Part shown: piece by piece, positions 23,981-32,496 of the stretch | Layout: each line of letters starts with the position of its first letter | Numbering within the stretch: position 1 is the stretch's first letter | Source: an uncultured Bacteroidota bacterium | Lineage (GTDB): Bacteria; Bacteroidota; Bacteroidia; Chitinophagales; Chitinophagaceae | Direction: 5' to 3' | Assembly (NCBI GenBank): GCA_903878475.1 | Contig: CAIRHQ010000213.1 | Location: 1-34,113 of the forward strand | DNA length: 34,113 nt | Translations under genes and position numbers: made by a program | The notes under the pieces: model-generated | Databases searched by the model: none | What the model was told of the DNA's origin: nothing | Seen by the model: the letters and a program-made list of their open reading frames with translations, nothing else

Positions 23981-26900
23981 TTAAAATTTAAGATTGACAC
24001 CTATTGTAAATGCTGCTTGTGAAAAATAAGATTTACCATTTCCTCTTACCCCTACATTTGCAGTTTCTGGATCAAAATGTTCTGGGGTTTTTGTAATGGT
24101 CACAAGGTTTTCGCCTGATGCAAACAGATAAATATTTTGCAAATGTACTTTTGAAGCTACAGTAGCAGGTAAAGAATATCCAACTTGCATATTTTTCAAT
24201 CTTGCATATGCACCATTCACTAAATACATTGATTGTGTAAGCTGATTTTTTGCATTATTATTTGCATCAATATATGGTCTTGGGAAATAGGCAGCGTCTG
24301 TGTTCTTGCCTAAACCTGCATAAGTAGTTGCATCCACATCTCTATAATAATTTAGGTGTCCTGGAAAAATAGAACCTTGTACGTTAGTACTGAATCCCCA
24401 AAACATATTGCCACTTAAAGCAAGATCCCTTTGTCCAACACCTTGCCAGAACATAGAAAAGTCAAATCCTTTCCATTCTGCACGTAAGGTTAGTCCAAAT
24501 TGATACCTGGGTGTTGTATTTCCTATTACTGCTCTATCACCTGGATTGTCAAAAGTATTTGCGCCATAGGTTACCAATTTGTCACCATTCAAATCGCGGT
24601 ACATCATATCACCTGTTTTCCAGATTTGACCAGAGATTGCTTTTTGGATGGCACCTGTATTAATTCTATCTGCGTCTGCCTGAGTTTGAATCAATCCATC
24701 ACTAACCAGTCCCCATATTTCACCAGAAGTCTGACCACTATAAGGGTTAGTAAGTATTTTGGTAGGATTATTATATTCTAAAACTGTGGTTTTATAGTCA
24801 AACATCATAGCAGTAATGGAATAGTTGAAATCCTTTCCAATTTTATCTTTCCAGTTAACAGATAGCTCCCAACCATTTGTTTGGGTTTGCATATTATTTG
24901 CCTGCGGAATAGATGCGCCAATAACTGCAGGAACAGCTGCTGCTGGTCCGAGTTGATCAGTAGTTAATCTTTGATAAATATCCCCTGTAAAGTTCAGTCG
25001 ATTGTGTAAAAACGAAATGTCTACCCCGAGGTCTTTGGTGGTAGATTTTTCCCAAGTAACATCAGGATTAACCAGTGATGGTGCAGTTGTATAACTTGGT
25101 CTAACTCCATTTAATATCCATGGAAGATTAGCGGCAACTCCAATAAGTGGAATATCTTGATAAGGATTTGCCGTTAATTGATTTCCAAGAGTCCCCCATG
25201 AACCCCTGATTTTAAAGGCGTTAATGGAATTACTTAACTTCTCCCAGAATTTTTCATTCGAAATATTCCAGCCGGTAGAAAAAGATGGAAAAAATCCAAA
25301 TCTTTTTCCATCGGCAAATTTATATGTACCATCATATCTTCCGTTCATTTCTAACAAGTACCTATTCTTGTAACTATAGTTGATTCTACCAAATGCACCA
25401 TTTGTGGCTGCATTGGCATAGTTATCAGAACCAGTAACAATGCCTGTTGAAGCAGAAATAGCAGGCACAGCTGGAGTGATGGTTCCTGTTTTTTGAGTCA
25501 ATACATAAGAGTAATTTGTCTTATCGCTTTGATAACCGGCCATAACAGACAAATTGTGGCTATTCCCAAGTTTGAACTTATAAGTTGAATACAAATTCAC
25601 TGATTGAAACATAGTAAGGTCGTGCGATTCTGCAATATAATTAGACGTACTTCCTGACAATACAGGGGTGCCATTTACTTGATCTTCATACACTGCATTG
25701 TTTTGTGAAGTAAACAAGCTTGTTGCAAAGCGTAAATTATAATCTGCATTGATGGTCCAGCCAGCCATAGGTGTAATTTCAGCTGCAAATCTTTGCGTTA
25801 CGTCATTAACACTAACATTTTCATTACCAGCATCTTTTGTCCATGGAATTTTTGATTGTATGGAATATACACCATTCGGTGATGACATATATTGGGATGG
25901 AAATGTTCTGGCTATTTGATGAAATAACAAATCGTAATTACCTTGGTTATCATAAGCAGGTGTATTACGAGATGTATTAAAATATCTGGTATTAGAAGTG
26001 ATTTTTAGCCATTTTGTAAGATTAGCATCAAATTTAGCTGTGGTGTTATAGCGTTTATAATTGTCTGTTCCTTGCAGCAAAACGCCACCATCATTTTCAA
26101 TACCTCCAGAAAGATAAAAAGACAACCCTTTATTGCCACCGCTTAAAGTAACATTGTTTTGAGAACGATTCCCTTTACCATAAAAAACATTGAACCAATC
26201 GTAGTTGGCATTACTTTCAAATGTGTTAGCCCATAATGTGGCATTAGCCAAAGATGGAACTGTTTCAGCTAAGGTAGGATTTGCTTGATAAGCGCGGATT
26301 CTATCAATAGTAGCAGTAGTAAATAATGGGCTAATGCCAGAATTGGCACTTGCTTCATTCAATGCTAATGCGGTAGTATATGAATCAGCCAAATGCGGCA
26401 TTCTAATAGGGGTTAATGTGGTATTGTTACCAGAATAGTCAATATTTAGTTTTCCATTATTACTACCAGATTTAGTAGTAATTAATACCACTCCATAAGG
26501 TGCTTTCGCACCATAAATAGCTGCTGCTGCTGCATCTTTTAAAATAGAAATAGACTCTATATCATTGGGGTTTAAACCATTCATATTGGGTGTCTGAATA
26601 TTGTCAACCAGTATCAAAGGAGTACCCTGCCCGCGAATCTGAATATTCATAGCTGCACCAGGTTCAAATCCATAAGATCCAGTATTAAAATTTACACCAG
26701 AAACTTTCCCTTGCAAGGCTTGAGAAACAGTAGCGGTAGAACGATTGACTAGTTCAGCACCTTTAATCATTTCAACAGCACCAGTAAGATTTACTTTCCT
26801 TTGGGTACCATACCCTACTACTACAACATCGTTCAATTCGTTATTAATAGCAGTTAATTCCAACTTGATGCCAGATTTGTTGACAGAAGAAATGGGTACT

Positions 26901-27154
26901 TCCACTTGTTCAAAGTTAACATGGGAAAAAACCAACACTTCTCCTTGCTTTCCTTCAATTACAAAGGTTCCGCTTTCACTTGTTTGTGTTGCGCGGGTAG
27001 TTCCTTTTACTTTTACGGTAACCGCAGCTATGGGTTTTTTATCAACACTGCTTGTTAAGGTTCCAGATATTTTAGTTTGGGCAAATACAAAAGTTGGTAT
27101 TAAAAACACAACTAAGATGAACAAAAAACAAATTTTTCTTTTCAGATACAACAT
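23981..27154 (-). CDS. susC: SusC/RagA family TonB-dependent glycan transporter
   Basis: 1057 residues from the ATG at 27154; the TTG at 27187 would add 11 residues that disrupt the signal peptide (MLYLKRKICFLFILVVFLIP, cleavage near VFAQ, residue 25). Next is a carboxypeptidase-regulatory-like domain (about 27-105, KISGTLTSSVDKKPIAAVTV), then a TonB-box-like DVVVVGYGTQ (109-118), the plug (about 120-235, with GVVLITTKSGS), and a 22-strand beta-barrel ending in TIGVNLKF with terminal Phe. It imports oligosaccharides across the outer membrane using TonB energy. It heads the susCD unit; the upstream region carries the 27-bp element also found at the AraC gene. Confidence 0.97.
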   Translation of the reverse strand: MLYLKRKICFLFILVVFLIPTFVFAQTKISGTLTSSVDKKPIAAVTVKVKGTTRATQTSESGTFVIEGKQGEVLVFSHVNFEQVEVPISSVNKSGIKLELTAINNELNDVVVVGYGTQRKVNLTGAVEMIKGAELVNRSTATVSQALQGKVSGVNFNTGSYGFEPGAAMNIQIRGQGTPLILVDNIQTPNMNGLNPNDIESISILKDAAAAAIYGAKAPYGVVLITTKSGSNNGKLNIDYSGNNTTLTPIRMPHLADSYTTALALNEASANSGISPLFTTATIDRIRAYQANPTLAETVPSLANATLWANTFESNANYDWFNVFYGKGNRSQNNVTLSGGNKGLSFYLSGGIENDGGVLLQGTDNYKRYNTTAKFDANLTKWLKITSNTRYFNTSRNTPAYDNQGNYDLLFHQIARTFPSQYMSSPNGVYSIQSKIPWTKDAGNENVSVNDVTQRFAAEITPMAGWTINADYNLRFATSLFTSQNNAVYEDQVNGTPVLSGSTSNYIAESHDLTMFQSVNLYSTYKFKLGNSHNLSVMAGYQSDKTNYSYVLTQKTGTITPAVPAISASTGIVTGSDNYANAATNGAFGRINYSYKNRYLLEMNGRYDGTYKFADGKRFGFFPSFSTGWNISNEKFWEKLSNSINAFKIRGSWGTLGNQLTANPYQDIPLIGVAANLPWILNGVRPSYTTAPSLVNPDVTWEKSTTKDLGVDISFLHNRLNFTGDIYQRLTTDQLGPAAAVPAVIGASIPQANNMQTQTNGWELSVNWKDKIGKDFNYSITAMMFDYKTTVLEYNNPTKILTNPYSGQTSGEIWGLVSDGLIQTQADADRINTGAIQKAISGQIWKTGDMMYRDLNGDKLVTYGANTFDNPGDRAVIGNTTPRYQFGLTLRAEWKGFDFSMFWQGVGQRDLALSGNMFWGFSTNVQGSIFPGHLNYYRDVDATTYAGLGKNTDAAYFPRPYIDANNNAKNQLTQSMYLVNGAYARLKNMQVGYSLPATVASKVHLQNIYLFASGENLVTITKTPEHFDPETANVGVRGNGKSYFSQAAFTIGVNLKF

Positions 27155-27223
27155 ACATAAGCAGTTTAAATGGTTAACAATCTGCAATAGTTAGTTTTAA
27201 TAACAGAATGCTTGTTTCTATCA

Positions 27224-27243
27224 TTCGCCTTTAGGGTGGCGAA
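27224..27243 (-). other. Small hairpin in the susC leader
   Basis: TTCGCC (27224-27229) and GGCGAA (27238-27243) form a perfect 6-bp stem with an 8-nt loop, about 70 bases before the susC start. It could affect leader stability or mark a regulator site. No U-tract follows, so it is not a terminator. Confidence 0.4.
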
Positions 27244-27284
27244 CAAAATCAGATAAAGGATAAATTTAAAATTTTACGGAGGGA

Positions 27285-27320
27285 ATCAGTAATACTTTGG
27301 TATTGAAGTACTATTATGTA
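27285..27320. promoter_or_regulatory. Candidate AraC-regulator site upstream of susC
   Basis: The 27 bases 27294-27320 match 32421-32447 at 24 positions, beginning ACTTT and sharing the core GTATTGAAGTACT. An ATCAG also precedes both copies (27285-27289 here), offset by one base. The copies have the same orientation relative to the minus-strand genes they precede. This one lies 140 bases upstream of susC. The core is partly palindromic (AGTA ... TACT). Confidence 0.7.
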
Positions 27321-27532
27321 AAGCCCAACTTTGTGATCTATTGATTTTTAATAAATAAACCTCCATTTATGGCGAAAAAAAATATACAGTCCGCAATTGG
27401 ATTAAATATAGGATGTAATTAATTCCATGGATTATCTGATTATTTATTCAATCTGATATATTCTGCTCACGTACAAGCCATCGCTTATCTGTATTTATAT
27501 ATTCGAATCAATCATGACTTAATGGTTCCGAA

Positions 27533-29119
27533 TCATTCTGTTTTGGGCCTGTTGATGCCTGTATAAATAGGCTTAGTCTGAATGACTAATTGATCATTTT
27601 TAACCCAGTCCTCCCCTCTTTCTTTCAAATAAGCTACCATTTTCTTTCTGTATTCTGCCAGTATTTTTTTGGGGGGATGAGCTGAAGTATTTAACTCATT
27701 CAATTCTTTAGGGTCCATTTTAAGGTCAAACAATTGTTCTGCACCTGTTAACGTAAAGTAGATGTATTTATATCTTTTATCTGTAAGTGCCACCCATGCA
27801 TTATCTGGCTCATAGATCTGTGCATGTTCCATTTCCATTTGTGTGCGCCATTTGTTTCCTTTCAAAATTTCGAGCATACTTCTGCCATCCATCACTTCAG
27901 GAATCTTTATTCCGGATGCATCCAGAAATGTTGGAAATACATCTCTTAACTCAACAAGTTCTGTACTTATCTGTCCGCGCTTTGCTTTCAATAATAATGA
28001 AGCAGGCCAGCGAACTATCATTGGTATACGCGTAGAGCCTTCATAAGGGCGACATTTGCGCCACAGATAATGATCGCCCATCATATCACCGTGATCAGAA
28101 GTATATAATATCAAAGTATTTTCCAGTTCCCCACTTTCTTTGAGCGCTTCAATCACCCGTCCCAATTGATCATCCACATAAGAGATCGCTTCATAATAAG
28201 ACCTGCGTGATTCCTTGATTTCTCTTTCAGGGAAAACTCCATTTGAAGCATTGGGATTTGTTTCCATTGAGCTTTTATTCTTTCCGAATTTTTTCTCGGC
28301 CCATTCACCAATACCCGGCATTTGTATTTTAGTTGTATCAATGATATTTAAAAATCGTTTAGGAGGATCTAAAGGCGAATGTGGTCTTTGAAAAGAAACT
28401 TTCAATAACCATGGCTCATCTTTTGGGTGATTGTTAAGAAAATGAACCGCCCTATCAGCCGTCCAGTACGTTGGATGAAGGTATTCTTCAAACGGAAAAA
28501 CCCGTCCACCCCTGAGATCGTTATAACTTAATCCAATCTGATTGATATCTTTTCCTGGTGCGTTTTTTTGAAAGAATAAAGTATAATCACATACATCATG
28601 TCCATTATTGGTGGTGTACCATCCTTCTTCTAGTTCCACTTCTTGATATCCATGTTTATTTCGCATGGGAAAGAAATGATTTTTCCCAACTGCATGGGTT
28701 ATATATCCATTCGCTGTAAAAAGTGCAGGACCCTCTATTGGATAATTGGGAATATTGGTATAACCAATTTGACCGCTTTTCCAAGGACTCATTCCTGTAA
28801 GAATACTTGTTCTTGCAGGTGTACATGATGGCACAGAGCTATAGGCTCGCGTAAACAAAATACCATCTTTGGCAAGCTTGTTTAAATTTGGGGTAGACAC
28901 ATATTCAGCTCCTGCAGCCCCTATACAATCACCTCGATGCTGATCGGCCATCAGAAATAAAATATTGATCTTTTTTTTGTTTTGATAATTTGGGCTATGC
29001 ATAACACGCATTGAACTTACCCGCTTAATTGAATTATCAATTATAAAAGAAAAAAGTCCTAACAGAATAAATATTCCTGTTACAACAAATATCAACTTCC
29101 AATAACGGTTGTTTTGCAT
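27533..29119 (-). CDS. Membrane-anchored or exported S1-family sulfatase
   Basis: 528 residues. A hydrophobic stretch at about 9-28 with preceding basic residues acts as signal or anchor. Formylglycine signature CTPARTSILTG with Cys99 and Arg103; the fourth position is Ala rather than the more common Ser, which the loose CxPxR pattern allows. Asp59 (LMADQHRGD), VGKNHFFP, SFQRPHSPLDPP and YTSDHGDMMGDH complete the active site and metal ligands. The C-terminus has EQLFDLKMDPKELNEL. It differs from the other two sulfatases, so it likely removes sulfate at another position or from another sugar. Last gene in the unit SIS - TIM barrel - permease - sulfatase, 51 bases after the permease. Confidence 0.92.
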   Translation of the reverse strand: MQNNRYWKLIFVVTGIFILLGLFSFIIDNSIKRVSSMRVMHSPNYQNKKKINILFLMADQHRGDCIGAAGAEYVSTPNLNKLAKDGILFTRAYSSVPSCTPARTSILTGMSPWKSGQIGYTNIPNYPIEGPALFTANGYITHAVGKNHFFPMRNKHGYQEVELEEGWYTTNNGHDVCDYTLFFQKNAPGKDINQIGLSYNDLRGGRVFPFEEYLHPTYWTADRAVHFLNNHPKDEPWLLKVSFQRPHSPLDPPKRFLNIIDTTKIQMPGIGEWAEKKFGKNKSSMETNPNASNGVFPEREIKESRRSYYEAISYVDDQLGRVIEALKESGELENTLILYTSDHGDMMGDHYLWRKCRPYEGSTRIPMIVRWPASLLLKAKRGQISTELVELRDVFPTFLDASGIKIPEVMDGRSMLEILKGNKWRTQMEMEHAQIYEPDNAWVALTDKRYKYIYFTLTGAEQLFDLKMDPKELNELNTSAHPPKKILAEYRKKMVAYLKERGEDWVKNDQLVIQTKPIYTGINRPKTE

Positions 29120-29170
29120 ATTCTACTTTAAAATACTACTACAATAAAATTACAGGAATCAAACATGATT

Positions 29171-30457
29171 TTATTGAACTTGTTTACCCCACCGATAGCC
29201 TTTGCTTCCATAAAACAAAATCATCCCATATAAAGGAAATAAAATAACATATCCGATTTGTGGATTTTGTGCATCACTGATCATCCCATATAATAAAGGA
29301 GTGATAGCCCCCCCAGCAACCCCCATGATCAATAATGCCGATCCCTGTTTGGTAAATTTACCTAACCCATCAATGGCAAGTGGCCAGATAGAAGGCCATA
29401 ATAAAGCATTAGCTATACCCAAAAGACTAACAAACCAAACTGAGTATTGACCTGGCACGACAATGATAAGTATCGTAAAAAAAAAACCAATAACAGCACA
29501 AAGTTGTAACACTTTTCTTTGAATAATGAGTTTAGGAATAGCGATAATTCCACAGAGATATCCGATGATCATTATGATCAAAGTATACGTAGCAAAGTAT
29601 TTGGCATCTTTAAAACTATAACCTTTAAACTGAGCATAATTGATGATTGAATCCACCGACAAAACTTCTACCCCAACAATACAAAACATAGTAATGGCTC
29701 CCAGCCAGGCATAGGGAAATGAGAAAATATTTTTTCTTTGATATGAAATATCTTCTTTTGAATCTGGTATTTTAGTTTCATCAATATCAGGGAGATGTGT
29801 ATATTTTATCAGCACACACAATAATAGAAATACAACCATCATGAAAACATAGGGAATGATCAATCGGGTGCCTAACTGATCCAGAATAGTAATTTTAAGT
29901 TCAAATGCTGCCGTTTTTAAATGCATCTGAAGTTGATCTATTTCATCAGGGCCTTTGGTGATAGATTGTATTAAAATTACCGGCGCAATCGCACCTGCTA
30001 CTTTATTACATATACCCATGATACTGATTCGTTTTGCCGCACTTTCCATTGGCCCCAAAATAGTTACATAGGGATTGGATGCTGACTGCAGAATGGTTAA
30101 CCCGGTTGCCTGAATAAACAGACCTATAAGAAATAAAGGATACATTCTTGTAAATGCAGCCGGAATAAAGAACAAAGCTCCTACTGCCATGATAAATAAC
30201 CCGATAATCATTCCATTTTTAAAGCCTGTTTTCTGAAGAATCCATGAAGAAGGTAGGGCCATTATAAAATATGAAATATAAAAAGCGAATGCCACCATCA
30301 TCGACTGTAATGCCGTTAATTCACAAACCATTTTAAAATAAGGGATCAATATGGCATTGATCCAGCTAACAAAGCCGAAAACAAAGAACATAATACCCAT
30401 AATAAATATAGGTGGCAAACGGAATGGACTGTGATACCTTTTTGTTAGTTCAATCAT
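29171..30457 (-). CDS. FHS-family MFS sugar permease (GluP/NagP-like rather than FucP-like)
   Basis: 428 residues with about 12 membrane helices. The family marks are FVFGFVSWINAILIPYFK (26-42), AFYISYFIMALPSSW, LQSASNPYVTILGP (123-136), and ALLWPSIWPLAIDGLGKFTK with GVAGGAITPLLYG. In E. coli FucP the proton-coupling residues Asp46 and Glu135 lie in these motifs; here they align with Ala35 (or Asn34) and Gln124. That pattern is the one I recall for glucose/galactose and GlcNAc permeases of the family, so an L-fucose role is doubtful. It would import a monosaccharide across the inner membrane. Gaps are 77 bases from the TIM-barrel gene and 51 bases to the sulfatase. Confidence 0.88.
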   Translation of the reverse strand: MIELTKRYHSPFRLPPIFIMGIMFFVFGFVSWINAILIPYFKMVCELTALQSMMVAFAFYISYFIMALPSSWILQKTGFKNGMIIGLFIMAVGALFFIPAAFTRMYPLFLIGLFIQATGLTILQSASNPYVTILGPMESAAKRISIMGICNKVAGAIAPVILIQSITKGPDEIDQLQMHLKTAAFELKITILDQLGTRLIIPYVFMMVVFLLLCVLIKYTHLPDIDETKIPDSKEDISYQRKNIFSFPYAWLGAITMFCIVGVEVLSVDSIINYAQFKGYSFKDAKYFATYTLIIMIIGYLCGIIAIPKLIIQRKVLQLCAVIGFFFTILIIVVPGQYSVWFVSLLGIANALLWPSIWPLAIDGLGKFTKQGSALLIMGVAGGAITPLLYGMISDAQNPQIGYVILFPLYGMILFYGSKGYRWGKQVQ

Positions 30458-30534
30458 TTTGACTATTTAAAATCTGAAAATGCTATCGTTATTACAACAG
30501 TAGGTTTATTTATGTAAAATATCATTACCATTTG

Positions 30535-31566
30535 TTAACCGGCAAGTACTTCGCCATAAGCTTCACCCAATATATCCCAAACCTTATCAGGCTCAGGTGC
30601 AGAAAGAAAAGTTCCTTTCCCGGCTCGATACGTCCAGGAGAAGATAGAATCAACCCCTTCTGTAGCATAAATTTTTACAATCTCTTTAATGGTATTTAAA
30701 TCATCGGGCGATCTAAAAAAAGATTGAATCCAACGTTGAGAAGGTTTATTGTTAAGGCGGGCCAATTCAACTGTTTTTCTCGCTAAATTTCTATGTGCCA
30801 CCAATGGCTCATTACCTTCAACGAGAATTGAAGTTGAAAAAACATCATAATGAGGATTAAAGGCAATTTGCTCCCAGTCATCAAATCCTCTTGCATAGGA
30901 TGCATAAAAATGATTATCCGCCGGCAGTGAACATTGGGTAACTGTTAATTTAGGATTTATAGATTTAACTATACGGCTTCCTTCCATCAGTATCTCATTT
31001 GCCTGATCAAATCGAAATTTTAAAACTGTTTGGGTAAGTGTTTTAGGCATTTCATACCCATACTTATTCATAAAGATCTTTTGTGTGATAGGGCTACGAC
31101 AGGTAAAATCAGTAGTACTTTGATAGCTGACTGGATAAATAGGCATGGCATAATGCGGTTCATCCCAAAAGAAACCGTCCGCATCGCAAGTACGCGCAAG
31201 GTTCTCTAATATGCCCCAGAAATACTCTTTGAATGCAGTTGAACTTGGTGATGCAGCAGCAATGGGTTCGCCGGTAATTGCAGCCCATTGCTTATCATAG
31301 ATGCTGCATTCCTGAAGAAAGATCGAGGGGGGCTCTCCTCCAAAAAACTTCCCAATACCCCATGTATTCAGGTAAACTTTCAGACCTAGTTTTTTGGCTT
31401 CATCTACAATCTTTGGAATATTCGGCTTCCAGAAAAAAAGATCAAACTCAGTTAAGGCAAGCAAAACCGCAGTACAGTTATGTCTTTTCATTTCTTCAAA
31501 ATCCTTTCTTGCATGTTCTACATACGACATCCCATAATAACTCACACCCGTTTCTTTTACTGCCAT
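30535..31566 (-). CDS. Uncharacterised cytosolic TIM-barrel protein, glycoside-hydrolase-like
   Basis: 343 residues, no signal peptide. The pattern of alternating strands and helices is that of a (beta/alpha)8 barrel: CTAVLLALTEFDLFFW, GLKVYLNTWGIG, then DADGFFWDEPHYA (128-140), NPKLTVTQCSLP, and VDSIFSWTYRAGKG at the last strand. Acidic Asp135-Glu136 at a strand end is where glycosidases of this fold keep an acid/base, and an Arg/Trp-rich rim suggests carbohydrate binding. I cannot name a family. It is 24 bases after the SIS gene and shares its operon, so the two probably act on the same sugar or sugar derivative inside the cell. A hydrolase on an imported disaccharide or an isomerase/epimerase are both possible. 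Confidence 0.7.
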   Translation of the reverse strand: MAVKETGVSYYGMSYVEHARKDFEEMKRHNCTAVLLALTEFDLFFWKPNIPKIVDEAKKLGLKVYLNTWGIGKFFGGEPPSIFLQECSIYDKQWAAITGEPIAAASPSSTAFKEYFWGILENLARTCDADGFFWDEPHYAMPIYPVSYQSTTDFTCRSPITQKIFMNKYGYEMPKTLTQTVLKFRFDQANEILMEGSRIVKSINPKLTVTQCSLPADNHFYASYARGFDDWEQIAFNPHYDVFSTSILVEGNEPLVAHRNLARKTVELARLNNKPSQRWIQSFFRSPDDLNTIKEIVKIYATEGVDSIFSWTYRAGKGTFLSAPEPDKVWDILGEAYGEVLAG

Positions 31567-31590
31567 AATATTTTTTTTACTATATAATAT

Positions 31591-32355
31591 CTATAAAGAT
31601 TTAACCCTTGAATTGTATTTGGCACGCAGTACTTTATTTCTTTCATCACCTCCAGGTATATTAGCGCTAGACCAAATAGGAGGAACAATATTCCTTTTCA
31701 CGCAGGCTTTTACGCATTCAATCTCAAGTCTGTGTGCAATATAAAAATCAATGGTACTTGAGATTCCTGTGATAGGTTGTTCTAATCCTGGCACCGTAAT
31801 CACTGTGTCTCCAAAAGGAACATTATTTTCAAGATAGATATCCGATACATCAGAAAGATGTTTACCACTTCGGTGACGGATGGGAAAATCTTTAGGAATA
31901 TTTTTATTCCAGTCCTGAGAGGATATACCAATCACAAAAGCACCTCTCCTCTTTGCTTCCAGAGCACAATCAATGGTAGGTGGATTAAAACCGTAACTAT
32001 GAAAAATCAATATCACATCGTCTTTATCCACTCCATAATAATCAACCGTTCCGTTACCTACATCATGTAGTCTTTCATGATTCAAATACATGTAGGCAGG
32101 GGTTACCGGATGAATGGCAAAATCAATCATGGGACAAAGATTTGCAAGTCCACCGGCGCGCCAGAATAATTCCTGCATAACCAATGCTGTATGACCACCA
32201 CCTCCATAGATATAGATCAGTTTATCGTTCTCAATTGCATCAGCCATTTTAGAAGCTGCTTTTAAGAGTCCTTCCTGTTCTTCATTTTCAAACTTCATTG
32301 CCATTCCATGAAGGATATTAAGCAATCGTAAATCTGGTTCCTGTTTATTTTCCAT
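31591..32355 (-). CDS. SIS-domain sugar isomerase-like protein (UPF0309 type)
   Basis: 254 residues, cytosolic. A single SIS fold: helical lead (1-40), then KLIYIYGGGGHTALVMQELF (about 45-64) with the Gly-rich phosphosugar loop, DDVILIFHSYGFNPPTIDCA (about 111-130) with the Ser-containing second loop, and AFVIGISSQDW. The arrangement matches the UPF0309/SIS_2 group often annotated as sugar isomerase domain proteins; none has a firmly known reaction to my knowledge. SIS domains bind phosphorylated sugars, so this protein could isomerise, deaminate, or sense a sugar phosphate. First gene of its unit, divergent from araC, with the shared 27-bp element 66 bases upstream. Confidence 0.85.
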   Translation of the reverse strand: MENKQEPDLRLLNILHGMAMKFENEEQEGLLKAASKMADAIENDKLIYIYGGGGHTALVMQELFWRAGGLANLCPMIDFAIHPVTPAYMYLNHERLHDVGNGTVDYYGVDKDDVILIFHSYGFNPPTIDCALEAKRRGAFVIGISSQDWNKNIPKDFPIRHRSGKHLSDVSDIYLENNVPFGDTVITVPGLEQPITGISSTIDFYIAHRLEIECVKACVKRNIVPPIWSSANIPGGDERNKVLRAKYNSRVKSL

Positions 32356-32410
32356 TGTAAATTGTTTACCTTTTAAATAATTCTATATAAATATAAATTG
32401 TTAAATATCC

Positions 32411-32447
32411 ATCAGGTAACACTTTAGTATTGAAGTACTTTTCTGTA
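32411..32447. promoter_or_regulatory. Candidate AraC-regulator site between araC and the SIS unit
   Basis: Second copy of the element at 27285-27320: ATCAG at 32411-32415 and the 27-base block 32421-32447 with core GTATTGAAGTACT. It lies 66 bases upstream of the SIS gene and 50 bases upstream of araC, and covers the spacer of the araC promoter. That layout suggests activation of the SIS unit and autoregulation of araC. Confidence 0.7.
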
Positions 32448-32453
32448 CATTTG
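32423..32453 (+). promoter_or_regulatory. araC promoter
   Basis: TACATTTG at 32446-32453 is an exact TAnnTTTG -7 box, with a TTTA -33-like box at 32423-32426 after a 19-base spacer. The start codon is 43 bases past the -7 box. The -7 box is not conserved in the susC copy of the element, so the shared block is more than a promoter. Confidence 0.55.
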
Positions 32454-32496
32454 AAATAGTTCATAAAGTCAATGCTAACAGCCCTAATCAACTAAT

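Larger units (their letters stand above)
27155..27532. other. 378-bp intergenic region upstream of susC
   Basis: No gene is visible. It holds the susC leader hairpin (27224-27243) and the regulator-like element (27285-27320). The remainder, 27321-27532, is AT-rich and contains only a poor inverted pair (ATTCG/CGAAT) after the sulfatase stop, which is too weak to call a terminator. No perfect TAnnTTTG box is found on the minus strand; TGATTTTG at 27244-27251 is a one-mismatch candidate. Confidence 0.6.

Noticed and set aside
26745-27194. Plus-strand ORF of 149 residues over the susC start
   Set aside because: Antisense shadow of the plug and signal region of susC.
27460-27532. Terminator after the third sulfatase
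   Set aside because: The only inverted pair is 5 bp with a long loop and no T-run.
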